Below are positions 6,594-14,356 of a DNA stretch of 17,238 nt, one piece after another. Numbering within the stretch: the stretch's first letter is position 1; every line of letters starts with the position of its first letter. Both the position numbers and the translations under genes were made by a program. Source of the stretch: Eubacterium sp. CAG:251 (lineage in GTDB: Bacteria; Bacillota; Clostridia; Oscillospirales; Acutalibacteraceae). The notes under the pieces were generated by a model. The model was not told where the DNA came from. It did no database searches and saw only the letters and a program-made list of their open reading frames with translations. The DNA lies in contig FR889115.1 in NCBI GenBank assembly GCA_000436835.1, forward strand, positions 1 through 17,238, in the 5' to 3' direction.

Positions 6594-7880
6594 TTATGCG
6601 TTCTTTAAATTTGAAGTAGTAAGGCGTTTAGGTGTCTTATTAGGATTGCGAAGAATAATAGGCTCATCACCCTTTCTTACGGCATCCTCGGTAATAATAA
6701 CCTTTTCAATCGTATAATCGCTCGGAGCCTTAAACATAAGGTCCTTAAGAACTGCCTCAAAAACACTTCTAAGCCCTCTTGCGCCCGTGTGACGTTCAAG
6801 AGTGATATCAGCAATTGCTTCAAGTGCATCAGGCTTAAATTCAAGCTTAACGCCGTCAAATTCAAATAATTTTTGATATTGCTTTACAATAGCATTCTTA
6901 GGCTCAGTCATTATTCTGACAAGAGCTTTTTTATCAAGATTTTGCAATACGGTTATAACAGGAACACGGCCGATAAGTTCAGGAATAAGACCGTACTTAA
7001 CAAGGTCGTGTTGTTCCGCTTTTTTCATAATATCGTCGCCGTCAAAATCCTCAGCTTCAATATCAGCGCCAAAACCAAGTGATTTACCGCCGATTCTTTT
7101 TTCAATAATCTTTTCAATTCCGTCAAATGCACCGCCGCAAATGAAAAGTATATTTGAAGTATCTATTTGAATATATTCTTGCTGCGGGTGTTTTCTTCCA
7201 CCGGTAGGAGGAACATTTGAAACAGTACCCTCTAAAATTTTAAGAAGAGCCTGCTGAACGCCTTCGCCGCTTACATCACGTGTAATAGACCTGTTTTCGC
7301 TCTTACGGGAAATTTTATCTATTTCATCAACATATATAATTCCACGTTCTGCCTTTTCAATATCAAAATCGGCTGCCTGAATTAATCTAAGAAGTATATT
7401 TTCTACATCTTCGCCAACATAGCCTGCTTCGGTAAGAGTGGTTGCGTCTGCAATAGCAAACGGAACATCAAGAATTTTGGCAAGCGTTTGCGCAAGCATG
7501 GTTTTACCAACACCGGTCGGACCTAAAAGCATAACATTACTCTTTTGAAGCTCAACATCGCCACGTACATTAGAGTAAATTCTTTTATAGTGATTATATA
7601 CAGCAACAGACAATGCAACCTTTGCATCATCCTGTCCTATAACATATTCATCAAGTTTAGCCTTAATTTCCTCAGGCTTTGGAAGAACCTTATTGTCTGA
7701 TTGCTTAACCGTATGGGGAATATCCGGTGATGATGTCTGCTCAATCAAATCATAACAAAGATTGATACATTCATCACAAATAAACACACCCGGTCCCTCA
7801 ATAAGCTTATGAACCAACGTTTCAGGCTTGCCGCAAAAAGAGCATCTTGCAACGCCGTTTTTAGGTTCGTCGTGTGCCAT
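6594..7880 (-). CDS. clpX: ATP-dependent Clp protease ATP-binding subunit ClpX
   Basis: A hexameric AAA+ unfoldase that feeds substrates into ClpP. It has 428 residues. The N-terminal zinc-binding domain has C13, C16, C35 and C38. Walker A is GPTGVGKT (120-127), the pore loop GYVG is at 153-156, and Walker B is IIYVDEID (181-188). The RKH pore loop lies at 229-231, and the ClpP-docking tripeptide is present as LGF (268-270). A sensor-2 GAR motif lies in HTGARGLR. The ATG follows GAGGTGATTAT. The gene sits 14 nt after clpP, in one operon with tig and clpP, and ends at a strong terminator. Confidence 0.98.
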   Translation of the reverse strand: MAHDEPKNGVARCSFCGKPETLVHKLIEGPGVFICDECINLCYDLIEQTSSPDIPHTVKQSDNKVLPKPEEIKAKLDEYVIGQDDAKVALSVAVYNHYKRIYSNVRGDVELQKSNVMLLGPTGVGKTMLAQTLAKILDVPFAIADATTLTEAGYVGEDVENILLRLIQAADFDIEKAERGIIYVDEIDKISRKSENRSITRDVSGEGVQQALLKILEGTVSNVPPTGGRKHPQQEYIQIDTSNILFICGGAFDGIEKIIEKRIGGKSLGFGADIEAEDFDGDDIMKKAEQHDLVKYGLIPELIGRVPVITVLQNLDKKALVRIMTEPKNAIVKQYQKLFEFDGVKLEFKPDALEAIADITLERHTGARGLRSVFEAVLKDLMFKAPSDYTIEKVIITEDAVRKGDEPIILRNPNKTPKRLTTSNLKNA

Positions 7881-7894
7881 ATAATCACCTCAAA

Positions 7895-8476
7895 TTATCT
7901 TTTATCAATAACTTTATCAACAAGGCCGAATTCAAGAGCTTCTTGAGCAGTAAGCCAATTATCTCTGTCTGTTGCAGCTGTCAATTCCTCAACTGTTTTG
8001 CCACAGTTTTCAGCCATAATAGAATTAAGTTTTTTCTTAGTTTGCAAAATGTGGTTAGCTGCAATTTCAATCTCTGTTGCCTGACCCTCTGTTCTGCCGA
8101 GAGGCTGATGAATCATTACCTCTGCATTAGGAAGACAAATTCTCTTTCCCTTTGCACCGCTTGAAAGAAGGAATGCGCCCATAGATGCAGCCATACCCAT
8201 ACAAATAGTTGATACATCGCACTTAATGTACTGCATTGTATCGTAAATAGCCATACCGTCGGTAACAGAACCGCCGGGACTGTTAATATAAAGACTTATA
8301 TCCTTATCCTTATCCTGTCCCTCAAGGAAAAGAAGCTGAGCAACTACAAGAGAAGCTGTAGTTGAATTAACTTCATCGGATAAAACGATAATTCTATCAT
8401 TTAAAAGTCTTGAATAAATGTCCATTGAGCGCTCACCGGCGCTTGTTTGTTCAAGTACGTATGGTACTAATGCCAT
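7895..8476 (-). CDS. clpP: ATP-dependent Clp protease proteolytic subunit ClpP
   Basis: The tetradecameric serine protease chamber of ClpXP. With the ATG at 8476 it has 193 residues, and the catalytic triad falls at S98 (MAASMG), H123 (MIHQPLG) and D172 (TDRDNW), the numbering known from S. aureus ClpP. An in-frame ATG lies three codons upstream at 8485, but it is only 2 nt from the AAAGG ribosome binding site, against 11 nt for the chosen start, and the family-like N-terminus MALVPYVLEQT begins at 8476. The gene is second in tig-clpP-clpX, about 78 nt after tig with a hairpin between them. Confidence 0.97.
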   Translation of the reverse strand: MALVPYVLEQTSAGERSMDIYSRLLNDRIIVLSDEVNSTTASLVVAQLLFLEGQDKDKDISLYINSPGGSVTDGMAIYDTMQYIKCDVSTICMGMAASMGAFLLSSGAKGKRICLPNAEVMIHQPLGRTEGQATEIEIAANHILQTKKKLNSIMAENCGKTVEELTAATDRDNWLTAQEALEFGLVDKVIDKR

Positions 8477-8513
8477 ATTTATCATGACCTTTCTGCTACT
8501 TAATAATACAATA

Positions 8514-8537
8514 CTGCCCGCTGTAGCAAACGGGCAG
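8514..8537 (-). terminator. Intercistronic hairpin between tig and clpP
   Basis: A 7-bp GC-rich stem (CTGCCCG at 8514-8520, CGGGCAG at 8531-8537) has a 10-nt loop and lies about 18 nt after the tig stop. On the minus strand it is followed by TATTGTATTATT rather than a run of T. It is therefore probably a leaky terminator or an RNA-processing or stability element that lowers clpPX relative to tig. clpP has no clear promoter of its own in this gap. Confidence 0.5.
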
Positions 8538-8554
8538 AATTAAAACAAATCAAA

Positions 8555-9835
8555 TTATTCCTTAACTGCTGAATCAACAATAATGTCGATTGCTTTCTTT
8601 GTCTTAACATCAGCAGCAATTTGGTCAGCAGGAACAGCCTTCTTAATCTGGTCTGCTTCCATTTGATACTGCTCGGCAAGCTTAGCGATTTCAGCATCGA
8701 TTTCTTCTTCGGTTGCTTCAAGCTTTTCAGCTTCAACAATAGCCTCAAGTGCAATAGAAGCCTTAACCTGCTTTTCAGCGCCGTCTTTAAATGTTGCCTT
8801 AAATGCATCCTTATCCTGTCCGAGGTATTTAAGGTATGTATCAAGGTCAATACCCTGCATTTGAAGTCTGTAAGCGTAATCCTGAACCATCTCATCTGCA
8901 CGCTTGTCAAACATACACTGCGGAACTTCACATTCCATATTATCAATAACCTGCTCAATAAGCTGGTTTTCAAAATCGTTTTTAGCTTCTTCAGCCTTTC
9001 TTTCATTCATCTGCTTTTTGATATCTGCCTTAAGTTCATCAAGAGTATCAAATTCAGATACATCCTTAGCAAATTCGTCGTCAAGCTCAGGAAGTTCCTT
9101 TGACTTGATTTCGTGAATTTTACATTTGAATACAGCGTCTTTTCCTGCAAGTTCTGCTGCATAATCCTCAGGAAATGTAACATTTACATCAAATTCCTCG
9201 TCACTCTTATGACCTGCAACCTGCTCTTCAAAGCCAGGAATGAATGAGCCTGAGCCAAGTTCAAGAGGATAATTTTCGCCCTTGCCGCCTTCAAAAGCAA
9301 CGCCGTCAACAAAACCTTCAAAATCGATTTCTGCTGTATCACCCATCTGAGCTTCTCTGTCCTCAACTGTAACAAGACGAGAATTGCGGTCACGCATATT
9401 TTCGATTTCCTTATCTACATCTTCATCAGTAGCCTCTGTAGGAAGCATTGTTGCTTTAAGACCCTTATAATCTCCAAGCTTAACCTCAGGATAAACTGTA
9501 ACCTTCATTTTCATTTCTACACCCTGCTCCTTGCTCATTACAGGAACGTCAAGGTCGAAAGGTGTATCAACAGTTCTGAGACCCGCTTCCTCAATAGCAG
9601 CTGTAACAGCTTCAGGATAAACAATCTCAAGTGCTTCCTCATAGAAAGCGTTTTCGCCGTAAACTTTTTCAATCATACCCTGTGTAGCTTTGCCCTTACG
9701 GAAACCGGGGAGCTGGATTGACTTTCTCTGCTTCATATATGCAGACTTACAAGCATCTGTAAACACCTCAGGTGTAACAGTTACTTCAATTTCATAAACA
9801 TTAGTATCTACTTTATTAGATGATTTAAGTGCCAT
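8555..9835 (-). CDS. tig: Trigger factor
   Basis: A ribosome-associated chaperone that receives nascent chains at the exit tunnel. It has 426 residues. The ribosome-docking signature GFRKGKA is at residues 44-50 in the N-terminal domain. A central FKBP-like peptidyl-prolyl isomerase domain follows (about 150-245, beginning near MGDTAEIDFEGFVDGVAF), and the C-terminal helical arms are rich in Lys/Glu/Ala. The ATG follows a strong AGGAGG site, with a consensus-like promoter upstream. It leads the tig-clpP-clpX operon, an order common in Gram-positive and other bacteria. Confidence 0.97.
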   Translation of the reverse strand: MALKSSNKVDTNVYEIEVTVTPEVFTDACKSAYMKQRKSIQLPGFRKGKATQGMIEKVYGENAFYEEALEIVYPEAVTAAIEEAGLRTVDTPFDLDVPVMSKEQGVEMKMKVTVYPEVKLGDYKGLKATMLPTEATDEDVDKEIENMRDRNSRLVTVEDREAQMGDTAEIDFEGFVDGVAFEGGKGENYPLELGSGSFIPGFEEQVAGHKSDEEFDVNVTFPEDYAAELAGKDAVFKCKIHEIKSKELPELDDEFAKDVSEFDTLDELKADIKKQMNERKAEEAKNDFENQLIEQVIDNMECEVPQCMFDKRADEMVQDYAYRLQMQGIDLDTYLKYLGQDKDAFKATFKDGAEKQVKASIALEAIVEAEKLEATEEEIDAEIAKLAEQYQMEADQIKKAVPADQIAADVKTKKAIDIIVDSAVKE

Positions 9836-9879
9836 AATAATGACCTCCTATCAATAAAAATTCTAATCACCGAAGCGGT

Positions 9880-9908
9880 ATTATAACATATAATGCCGAT
9901 AATATCAA
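9880..9908 (-). promoter_or_regulatory. Promoter of tig-clpP-clpX
   Basis: On the minus strand -35 TTGATA (9903-9908) and -10 TATAAT (9880-9885) are exactly 17 bp apart, with an A6 run just upstream of the -35. The predicted start near 9873 gives a leader of about 38 nt. No CIRCE or CtsR-like repeat is visible, so clpPX appears to be expressed constitutively with tig. Confidence 0.82.
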
Positions 9909-9956
9909 GTTTTTTATATTCATTTAATATTAAACTTATTGTTAATTATTTACAAA

Positions 9957-10643
9957 TTAAAACTTTTTTATCAAAAGCGGAACAAATTTAAGCCTGTCTG
10001 CAGAAATAAGTTTAAAATCAATTCCTTCAAAATTATCATCAAAGGCATATTTAGCCGCCATACCGTGAAGATGCCCATAATAACATTTTTTTATACCTTT
10101 TTCTTTTAAAAGATTTAAAATTTCCTTACAATTTTGATTTTCATAAACAGGCGGATAATGAAGAAAAACAATTTTCTCTTCATTTTTTGCCGCTTCAATC
10201 GAAGCCTTAAGGCGCATTACTTCCCTATTAAGCACTTTTTCATTATGTTCTTCATCACTGTCAAAAAACCAACCTCGGCTTCCGCAAACGGAAAAGCCGT
10301 CAAAATCATAAGAGCTGTTATGAAGAATTGAAATTGTATCAAAGCCGTTTTCCTCAATAAACTTATTCATTTTGCTCATTGTGTTCCACCAATAATCGTG
10401 GTTACCTTTAAGAATGATTTTTTTACCGTTAAGCTTATTGATATAATCAAAGTCAGCTTCAAGCTCACTAAAACTCATAGCCCAACTTATATCACCGGCA
10501 ATGACAACATAATCCTTATCGTCAACTATTTTATTCCAATTTTCTTTAAGTCTTTGTGTATAATTTGACCAACCCTCAAAAGTATCCATAGGCTTATCTG
10601 TGCCAAATGATAAATGAGTATCGGCGATTGCGAAAAGTGACAT
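9957..10643 (-). CDS. Calcineurin-like metallophosphoesterase
   Basis: A 228-residue predicted phosphohydrolase with an unknown substrate; it resembles the COG1768 group. All dimetal ligands expected of the fold are visible: D8 and H10 (IADTH), D51 (GDISW), N81 and H82 (GNHDYWW), H162 (LHYPP), and H191 and H193 (GHLHG). There is no signal peptide or membrane segment, so it should be cytoplasmic. The ATG follows AAAGGCGGA. It has its own promoter in the 98-bp region shared with the divergent DUF1540 gene, and ends 49 bp before the tig -35. I see no clear terminator after it. Confidence 0.93.
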   Translation of the reverse strand: MSLFAIADTHLSFGTDKPMDTFEGWSNYTQRLKENWNKIVDDKDYVVIAGDISWAMSFSELEADFDYINKLNGKKIILKGNHDYWWNTMSKMNKFIEENGFDTISILHNSSYDFDGFSVCGSRGWFFDSDEEHNEKVLNREVMRLKASIEAAKNEEKIVFLHYPPVYENQNCKEILNLLKEKGIKKCYYGHLHGMAAKYAFDDNFEGIDFKLISADRLKFVPLLIKKF

Positions 10644-10681
10644 ATATTCCGCCTTTCTTTTAAAGGAAAATTTTATTAAAA

Positions 10682-10711
10682 ATTATATGAATAAAAAATC
10701 TTTTTAATCAA
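10682..10711 (-). promoter_or_regulatory. Promoter of the metallophosphoesterase gene
   Basis: On the minus strand -35 TTGATT (10706-10711) and -10 TATAAT (10682-10687) are 18 bp apart, about 38 bp before the start codon. It lies in very AT-rich DNA, which increases the risk of a chance match. Confidence 0.6.
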
Positions 10712-10741
10712 ATAATAATAACCGAAGGGAGTGAAAAAGTA

Positions 10742-10912
10742 ATGGATATGGAAATCAAAGGCATTTCCTGCGACGTTAAAAATTGCAAATATCACGATAA
10801 GACTAATAATTGCAACGCAGGTCACATCAAAGTAGGTAACAGCAACGCAACAAGCTCAACTGACACAAAATGCGAAACATTTGAATGCGGCGACGGCTGC
10901 AGTTGTCGCTAA
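10742..10912 (+). CDS. DUF1540 Cys-rich small protein
   Basis: A 56-residue protein encoded from ATG 10742 to TAA 10912, the only plus-strand gene in the window. It has seven cysteines (C10, C15, C24, C44, C49, C53, C55). The spacing fits the DUF1540 pattern: ISCDVKNCKYHD, then CNAGHIKV, then a Thr/Ser stretch ending TKCETFEC. The Cys-rich layout suggests metal binding, but no function is established for the family to my knowledge. A ribosome binding site (GGGAG) lies 10 nt before the ATG; an in-frame ATG two codons later is the alternative start. It is divergent from the metallophosphoesterase and shares a bidirectional terminator with thrC. The family is common in Clostridia. Confidence 0.9.
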   Translation: MDMEIKGISCDVKNCKYHDKTNNCNAGHIKVGNSNATSSTDTKCETFECGDGCSCR

Positions 10913-10921
10913 AATCAATCA

Positions 10922-10956
10922 AAATAACGGCTCTGTAAAGCGCAGAGCCGTTATTT
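10922..10956. terminator. Bidirectional terminator between DUF1540 and thrC
   Basis: A 14-bp perfect stem with GC-rich core ACGGCTCTG/CAGAGCCGT has AAATA/TATTT ends and a 7-nt loop (10936-10942). It lies between two convergent genes, 9 nt after the DUF1540 stop and 12 nt after the thrC stop. The A/T ends supply a T-rich tail in either direction. Confidence 0.88.
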
Positions 10957-10968
10957 AATGCCTTTTTA

Positions 10969-12465
10969 TTATAAATTAAGAAGTTTGAATACCATTTGGC
11001 TCATATCTTCCTTATTGCAAACATTTTCAAAGCGAATGCTCTTATCCTTAAGAGAAGCAATCGGCTTAGGAATATCTGCGCCTGTAACCTTATGAAGCTC
11101 ATCAACCATAGCAAATTCATCAAGCTTTGGTGCTTTGCCGGCAAGAACAGCATTGAGCACACTTGCCGAAAACTTGTAAGGAGAAGCAGTTGAATCAATT
11201 ACTGTAGGAATATCGTCGCCTGTTGCCTTTACATATTCATCATAAACCTTAACGGCTACCGCTGTATGAGTATCGCAAAGATAATGGTATTTGTCAAAAT
11301 GAGATTTAATTGTATCATCAACATTTTGTTCTGCAGTAAATCCTGCGTCAAACTCTTTTTGAATTTTAGCAATAAGCTCATCCGATACAGTATATTTACC
11401 GTCATTTGAAAGCTGATTCATCAAGTCATTAATAAGCTTATCGTCACCGTCACTCATATGATAAAGAAGTCTTTCAAGGTTAGACGAAATAAGAATATCC
11501 ATTGACGGAGAAGTTGTTGTATAAAACTTTCTGTTCTTATCATACGTACCTGTTTTCAAGAAATCAGTGAGAACATTGTTTGAATTTGAAGCGCAAACAA
11601 GAGTTTTAATAGGAAGCCCCATTTTCTTAGCATAATAGCCTGCAAGAATATTGCCGAAGTTACCCGTAGGAACTACAACATTTATTTTGTCGCCGGCTTT
11701 AATCTTGCCCATATTGATAAGGTCGCAATAGGTTGAGAAATAATATACAATTTGAGGAACAAGCCTGCCCCAATTGATAGAGTTTGCAGATGAGAACATC
11801 ATATTTTTCTTTGCAAGCTCATTCTTAATCTCAGCGTTTGTAAAGATTGACTTAACTGCGCTTTGAGCGTCATCAAAATTGCCGTTGATTGCGCAAACCG
11901 AAACGTTATCGCCCTCCTGCGTTGTCATCTGAAGTTTCTGCATAGGAGAAACGCCGTCAACAGGATAAAACACTAAAATCTTAGTGTGGTCAACATTCTT
12001 AAATCCTTCAAGAGCAGCCTTACCTGTGTCGCCTGATGTAGCAACAAGAATAACAATTGTTTTACCGTCTGCAGTCTTTTTAGCCGAAACAGTCATAAGA
12101 TAAGGCAAAAGCTGAAGAGCCATATCTTTAAATGCACAAGTAGGACCGTGCCAAAGTTCCAATATATTTTTATTGCCGTCAACATTAACAGTCGGCGCAA
12201 TTTGAGGAGAGGAAAACTTTTGAGCAGCATAAGCGCCGCTTACGCAATAATCAAGTTCTTCTTCACTGAAATCTGTCAAAAACTCCTTAAGAACGGTTTT
12301 AGCTCTGTCAATATAGCTCATAGTCGTCATTGAAGAAATTTTGTTAATATCAAAATTAGGAAGTTCAACAGGAACAAAAAGTCCGCCTTCTTCACTTATA
12401 CCCTGAGCAATAGCCTGAGCAGCCGTTACCCTGATTGAATTATCTCTTGTAGATGTATAAAGCAT
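10969..12465 (-). CDS. thrC: Threonine synthase
   Basis: A PLP enzyme that converts O-phosphohomoserine to threonine. It has 498 residues from the ATG at 12465, the length of the longer (ThrC class with extended N-terminus) bacterial form. The PLP lysine is K113 in HGPTCAFKDMALQLLP. The N-terminus MLYTSTRDNS and the conserved SSANSINWGRL are typical. An upstream in-frame GTG at 12483 was rejected because AAAGGA is correctly spaced for the ATG and lies downstream of the GTG. hom and thrB are not adjacent, unlike the Bacillus hom-thrC-thrB operon. The gene lies 42 nt after yraN, so it may be co-transcribed, read from its own promoter, or both. It ends at the bidirectional terminator. Confidence 0.97.
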   Translation of the reverse strand: MLYTSTRDNSIRVTAAQAIAQGISEEGGLFVPVELPNFDINKISSMTTMSYIDRAKTVLKEFLTDFSEEELDYCVSGAYAAQKFSSPQIAPTVNVDGNKNILELWHGPTCAFKDMALQLLPYLMTVSAKKTADGKTIVILVATSGDTGKAALEGFKNVDHTKILVFYPVDGVSPMQKLQMTTQEGDNVSVCAINGNFDDAQSAVKSIFTNAEIKNELAKKNMMFSSANSINWGRLVPQIVYYFSTYCDLINMGKIKAGDKINVVVPTGNFGNILAGYYAKKMGLPIKTLVCASNSNNVLTDFLKTGTYDKNRKFYTTTSPSMDILISSNLERLLYHMSDGDDKLINDLMNQLSNDGKYTVSDELIAKIQKEFDAGFTAEQNVDDTIKSHFDKYHYLCDTHTAVAVKVYDEYVKATGDDIPTVIDSTASPYKFSASVLNAVLAGKAPKLDEFAMVDELHKVTGADIPKPIASLKDKSIRFENVCNKEDMSQMVFKLLNL

Positions 12466-12504
12466 AATATTGTTTCCTTTCACCTTATAATTTAGGTTTA
12501 TAAT

Positions 12505-12533
12505 ATTTTATACTAACTGAAAAGCATTTTCAA
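12505..12533 (-). promoter_or_regulatory. Possible internal promoter for thrC
   Basis: On the minus strand -35 TTGAAA (12528-12533) and -10 TAAAAT (12505-12510) are 17 bp apart. They lie within the 3' end of yraN, and the -10 covers its stop codon. A start near 12498 would give a leader of about 33 nt, too short for a T-box or riboswitch. Confidence 0.4.
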
Positions 12534-12861
12534 GATGTTTTATAGATTTTATTTTATTATTATCGGTATAAATCTCAATTACATCAAATCTCGGCTGTAA
12601 ATCAGTCTTGTTTTGCATTAAATACATTTTTGCACTTGCGATTATTTTTTGTTGCTTTGAATAAGTAACAAATTCTCTAGGTAAAGCAATTGAATCGATA
12701 TTTCTTTGCTTGACTTCGACAAAACATAAATATTTTTTATTTTGAACAATTAAATCAATTTCGCCAAAGCGTGTTGTATAATTCACGTCTACAAGCTTAT
12801 ATTTATGCTTTCTTAAATAATTTGCCGCCTCAATTTCCCAAAGTTTACCCTTATTGTTCAT
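12508..12861 (-). CDS. yraN: UPF0102 (YraN) family nuclease-fold protein
   Basis: A 117-residue protein of the UPF0102/YraN family, which has a Holliday-junction-resolvase-like PD-(D/E)XK fold. The signature GEIDLI at 33-38 and FVEVKQR at 47-53 supply the expected acidic and lysine residues (E34, D36, E49, K51). The N-terminal G-x-x-x-E-x-x-A-x-x-Y-L helix is also typical. Its ATG overlaps the end of rnhB by 11 nt, as often seen in rnhB-yraN pairs, so translation is probably coupled. Nuclease activity has not been clearly established for the family, so the role in DNA metabolism is inferred. Confidence 0.93.
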   Translation of the reverse strand: MNNKGKLWEIEAANYLRKHKYKLVDVNYTTRFGEIDLIVQNKKYLCFVEVKQRNIDSIALPREFVTYSKQQKIIASAKMYLMQNKTDLQPRFDVIEIYTDNNKIKSIKHLENAFQLV

Positions 12862-13465
12862 TTTTCTTATCCATATATTTTTTCAAAAATGTTTTCCTGT
12901 GAATATCGCTTATTCCGTATTTATCGAGCATTTCATAATGAAGCTTAGTACCGTATCCCTTATGCTTTTCAAATTGATATTCAGGATATTTTTCTGCAAT
13001 TTGGCGCATATATCTGTCCCTGCTTACCTTGGCGATAATTGAAGCGGCGGCAATATTTGCGCTTGTTGCGTCACCTTTAATTATATCCCATTCGGCAATA
13101 TCAAGCCCCGGCTTTTTATTTCCGTCAATAAGCGCAATATCCGGCTTAACCTCTAAGCCGTCAACCGCACGTTTCATAGCAAGAAAAGTAGCCTGCAAAA
13201 TATTAATTTCGTCTATTTCCTCAACGCTTGCCGTGCCGACACTATAACAAATACATTCATCAACTATTTTATCAAAGAGCGCTTCCCTTTTCTTTTCAGA
13301 AAGTTTTTTAGAGTCGTTAACACCTTCAACAACATACCCTTTCGGAAGTATTACTGCGGCAGCATACACGTCACCTGCAAGAGGACCTCTGCCTGCCTCG
13401 TCAACACCGCAAACAATATTAAAGCCTTGCTCATAGGCTTTGTTTTCATATTCAAGCCAATCCAT
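12851..13465 (-). CDS. rnhB: Ribonuclease HII
   Basis: Cleaves the RNA strand of RNA-DNA hybrids and single ribonucleotides in DNA. It has 204 residues. The catalytic residues D22 and E23 are in GVDEAGRGPLAG, D114 in ALIDGN and D132 in KGDATS; the spacing is identical to E. coli D16/E17/D108/D126. ASIIAKVSRDR (141-151) is also diagnostic. The ATG lies 2 nt after the ylqF stop codon and has no good ribosome binding site, only a weak GAG, so it likely depends on reinitiation by ribosomes ending ylqF. The ylqF-rnhB order is as in Bacillus. Confidence 0.97.
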   Translation of the reverse strand: MDWLEYENKAYEQGFNIVCGVDEAGRGPLAGDVYAAAVILPKGYVVEGVNDSKKLSEKKREALFDKIVDECICYSVGTASVEEIDEINILQATFLAMKRAVDGLEVKPDIALIDGNKKPGLDIAEWDIIKGDATSANIAAASIIAKVSRDRYMRQIAEKYPEYQFEKHKGYGTKLHYEMLDKYGISDIHRKTFLKKYMDKKNEQ

Positions 13466-13467
13466 AA

Positions 13468-14331
13468 TTACGGCAACTCAAGCGATATTTTGCCGAGCTT
13501 TCCTCCTCTAAATTCATCACAAAGCATAACTGCTGTGCGCTCATAGTCGATTTCTCCGCCTTTAATCAAAAAGCCACGTTTTTTTCCTATAAGTTCAAGC
13601 ATTTCCCAGCCTTGAAGATTATCCACGCTATCGAGTTTATATCTGTCACAAATAGCCTTAGGCCTTGTTTTTGCAAGAGTTTCAAGCAATCTGCATGATA
13701 ATGTTTCAAGGTCGGTAACTTCGTCTTTAACAGCGCCTGTAAAAGCAAGCTTGTCGCCAACCTCACTATCGTCAAACTTAGGCCAAAGAACACCGGGAGT
13801 ATCAAGAAGTTCAATCCCCTTACCTACCGCAAACCATTGTTTTTGCCTTGTAACACCGGCTTTGTCTGCAACCTTAGCCTTACTGTTGCCTGCCATTCTG
13901 TTGATAAATGACGATTTACCGGTATTAGGAATACCGACTACCATAAGGCGAAGCGGTTTATTTTCCATTCCCCTCGCCTTATTTTTCTCAATAACGTCTG
14001 CAAGCGCCTTATTAACAGTCGGGATAAAAGCATTAAGCCCCTTACCCGTTCTGCAATCAACAGGGATAGCATATTTACCGTTATTTTTATAATATTCAAT
14101 CCAAAGCTTAGTAGCATTCGGGTCTGCAATATCGCATTTATTTAAAAGCACAATTCTCGGTTTTCTTTTAATTATACTGTCAAGTTCAGGATTTGACGAA
14201 CTATACGGAATACGAGCATCAACAAGTTCAACTACACCGTCAACAAGCGTAAGACTTTCTTTAATAATTCGCCTTGTTTTAGCCATATGACCGGGAAACC
14301 ACTGAACAGTTTGTTTTTGAAAATCAGCCAT
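13468..14331 (-). CDS. ylqF: Ribosome biogenesis GTPase YlqF (RbgA)
   Basis: A circularly permuted GTPase needed for late 50S assembly in Gram-positive bacteria. It has 287 residues from the ATG at 14331. Motifs run in the permuted order: G4 NKCD (64-67), G5 near DCRTGKG (92-98), G1 GIPNTGKS (133-140), G2 T161 and G3 DTPG (177-180). The N-terminus WFPGHMAKTRR is typical. The frame stays open to a TTG at 14346, but the ATG is 5 nt from AAAGGAGA, so that start is preferred. It leads ylqF-rnhB-yraN(-thrC) and sits just downstream of rplS, the usual Firmicutes neighbourhood. Confidence 0.97.
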   Translation of the reverse strand: MADFQKQTVQWFPGHMAKTRRIIKESLTLVDGVVELVDARIPYSSSNPELDSIIKRKPRIVLLNKCDIADPNATKLWIEYYKNNGKYAIPVDCRTGKGLNAFIPTVNKALADVIEKNKARGMENKPLRLMVVGIPNTGKSSFINRMAGNSKAKVADKAGVTRQKQWFAVGKGIELLDTPGVLWPKFDDSEVGDKLAFTGAVKDEVTDLETLSCRLLETLAKTRPKAICDRYKLDSVDNLQGWEMLELIGKKRGFLIKGGEIDYERTAVMLCDEFRGGKLGKISLELP

Positions 14332-14356
14332 ATTGTCTCCTTTCAAAAATTTTCTA

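Noticed and set aside
8477..8485. Upstream ATG of clpP
   Set aside because: It is only 2 nt from the ribosome binding site and breaks the canonical S98/H123/D172 numbering; kept as a minor alternative.
8500..9006. 168-residue reading frame on the minus strand within tig
   Set aside because: It is a shifted-frame shadow of tig, made almost only of Leu, Lys, Arg and Ser with no recognisable motif.
8621..9103. 160-residue plus-strand frame antisense to tig
   Set aside because: It arises from tig codon bias on the opposite strand, has no ribosome binding site, and is rich in Phe, Leu, Ser and Cys without family features.
9923..9934. 12-bp palindrome TTTAATATTAAA upstream of the tig promoter
   Set aside because: It is pure A/T in very AT-rich DNA and lies outside the core promoter; chance is the simplest explanation. 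It may only add to an A-rich UP region.
9836..9956. CIRCE or CtsR operator before tig-clpP-clpX
   Set aside because: I looked for TTAGCACTC-N9-GAGTGCTAA and GGTCAAA direct repeats here and before lon and clpP; none is present.
12466..12483. GTG start giving thrC six extra residues
   Set aside because: The extension covers the AAAGGA ribosome binding site of the ATG at 12465, and threonine synthases start at the MLYTSTRDNS sequence.
12466..12507. T-box, riboswitch or attenuator before thrC
   Set aside because: The gap to yraN is 42 nt, too short, and contains no hairpin. The 17-nt gap before lysA likewise excludes a lysine riboswitch.
14332..14346. TTG start giving ylqF five extra residues
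   Set aside because: The extension consists of the AAAGGAGA ribosome binding site region itself; the ATG at 14331 is correctly spaced.
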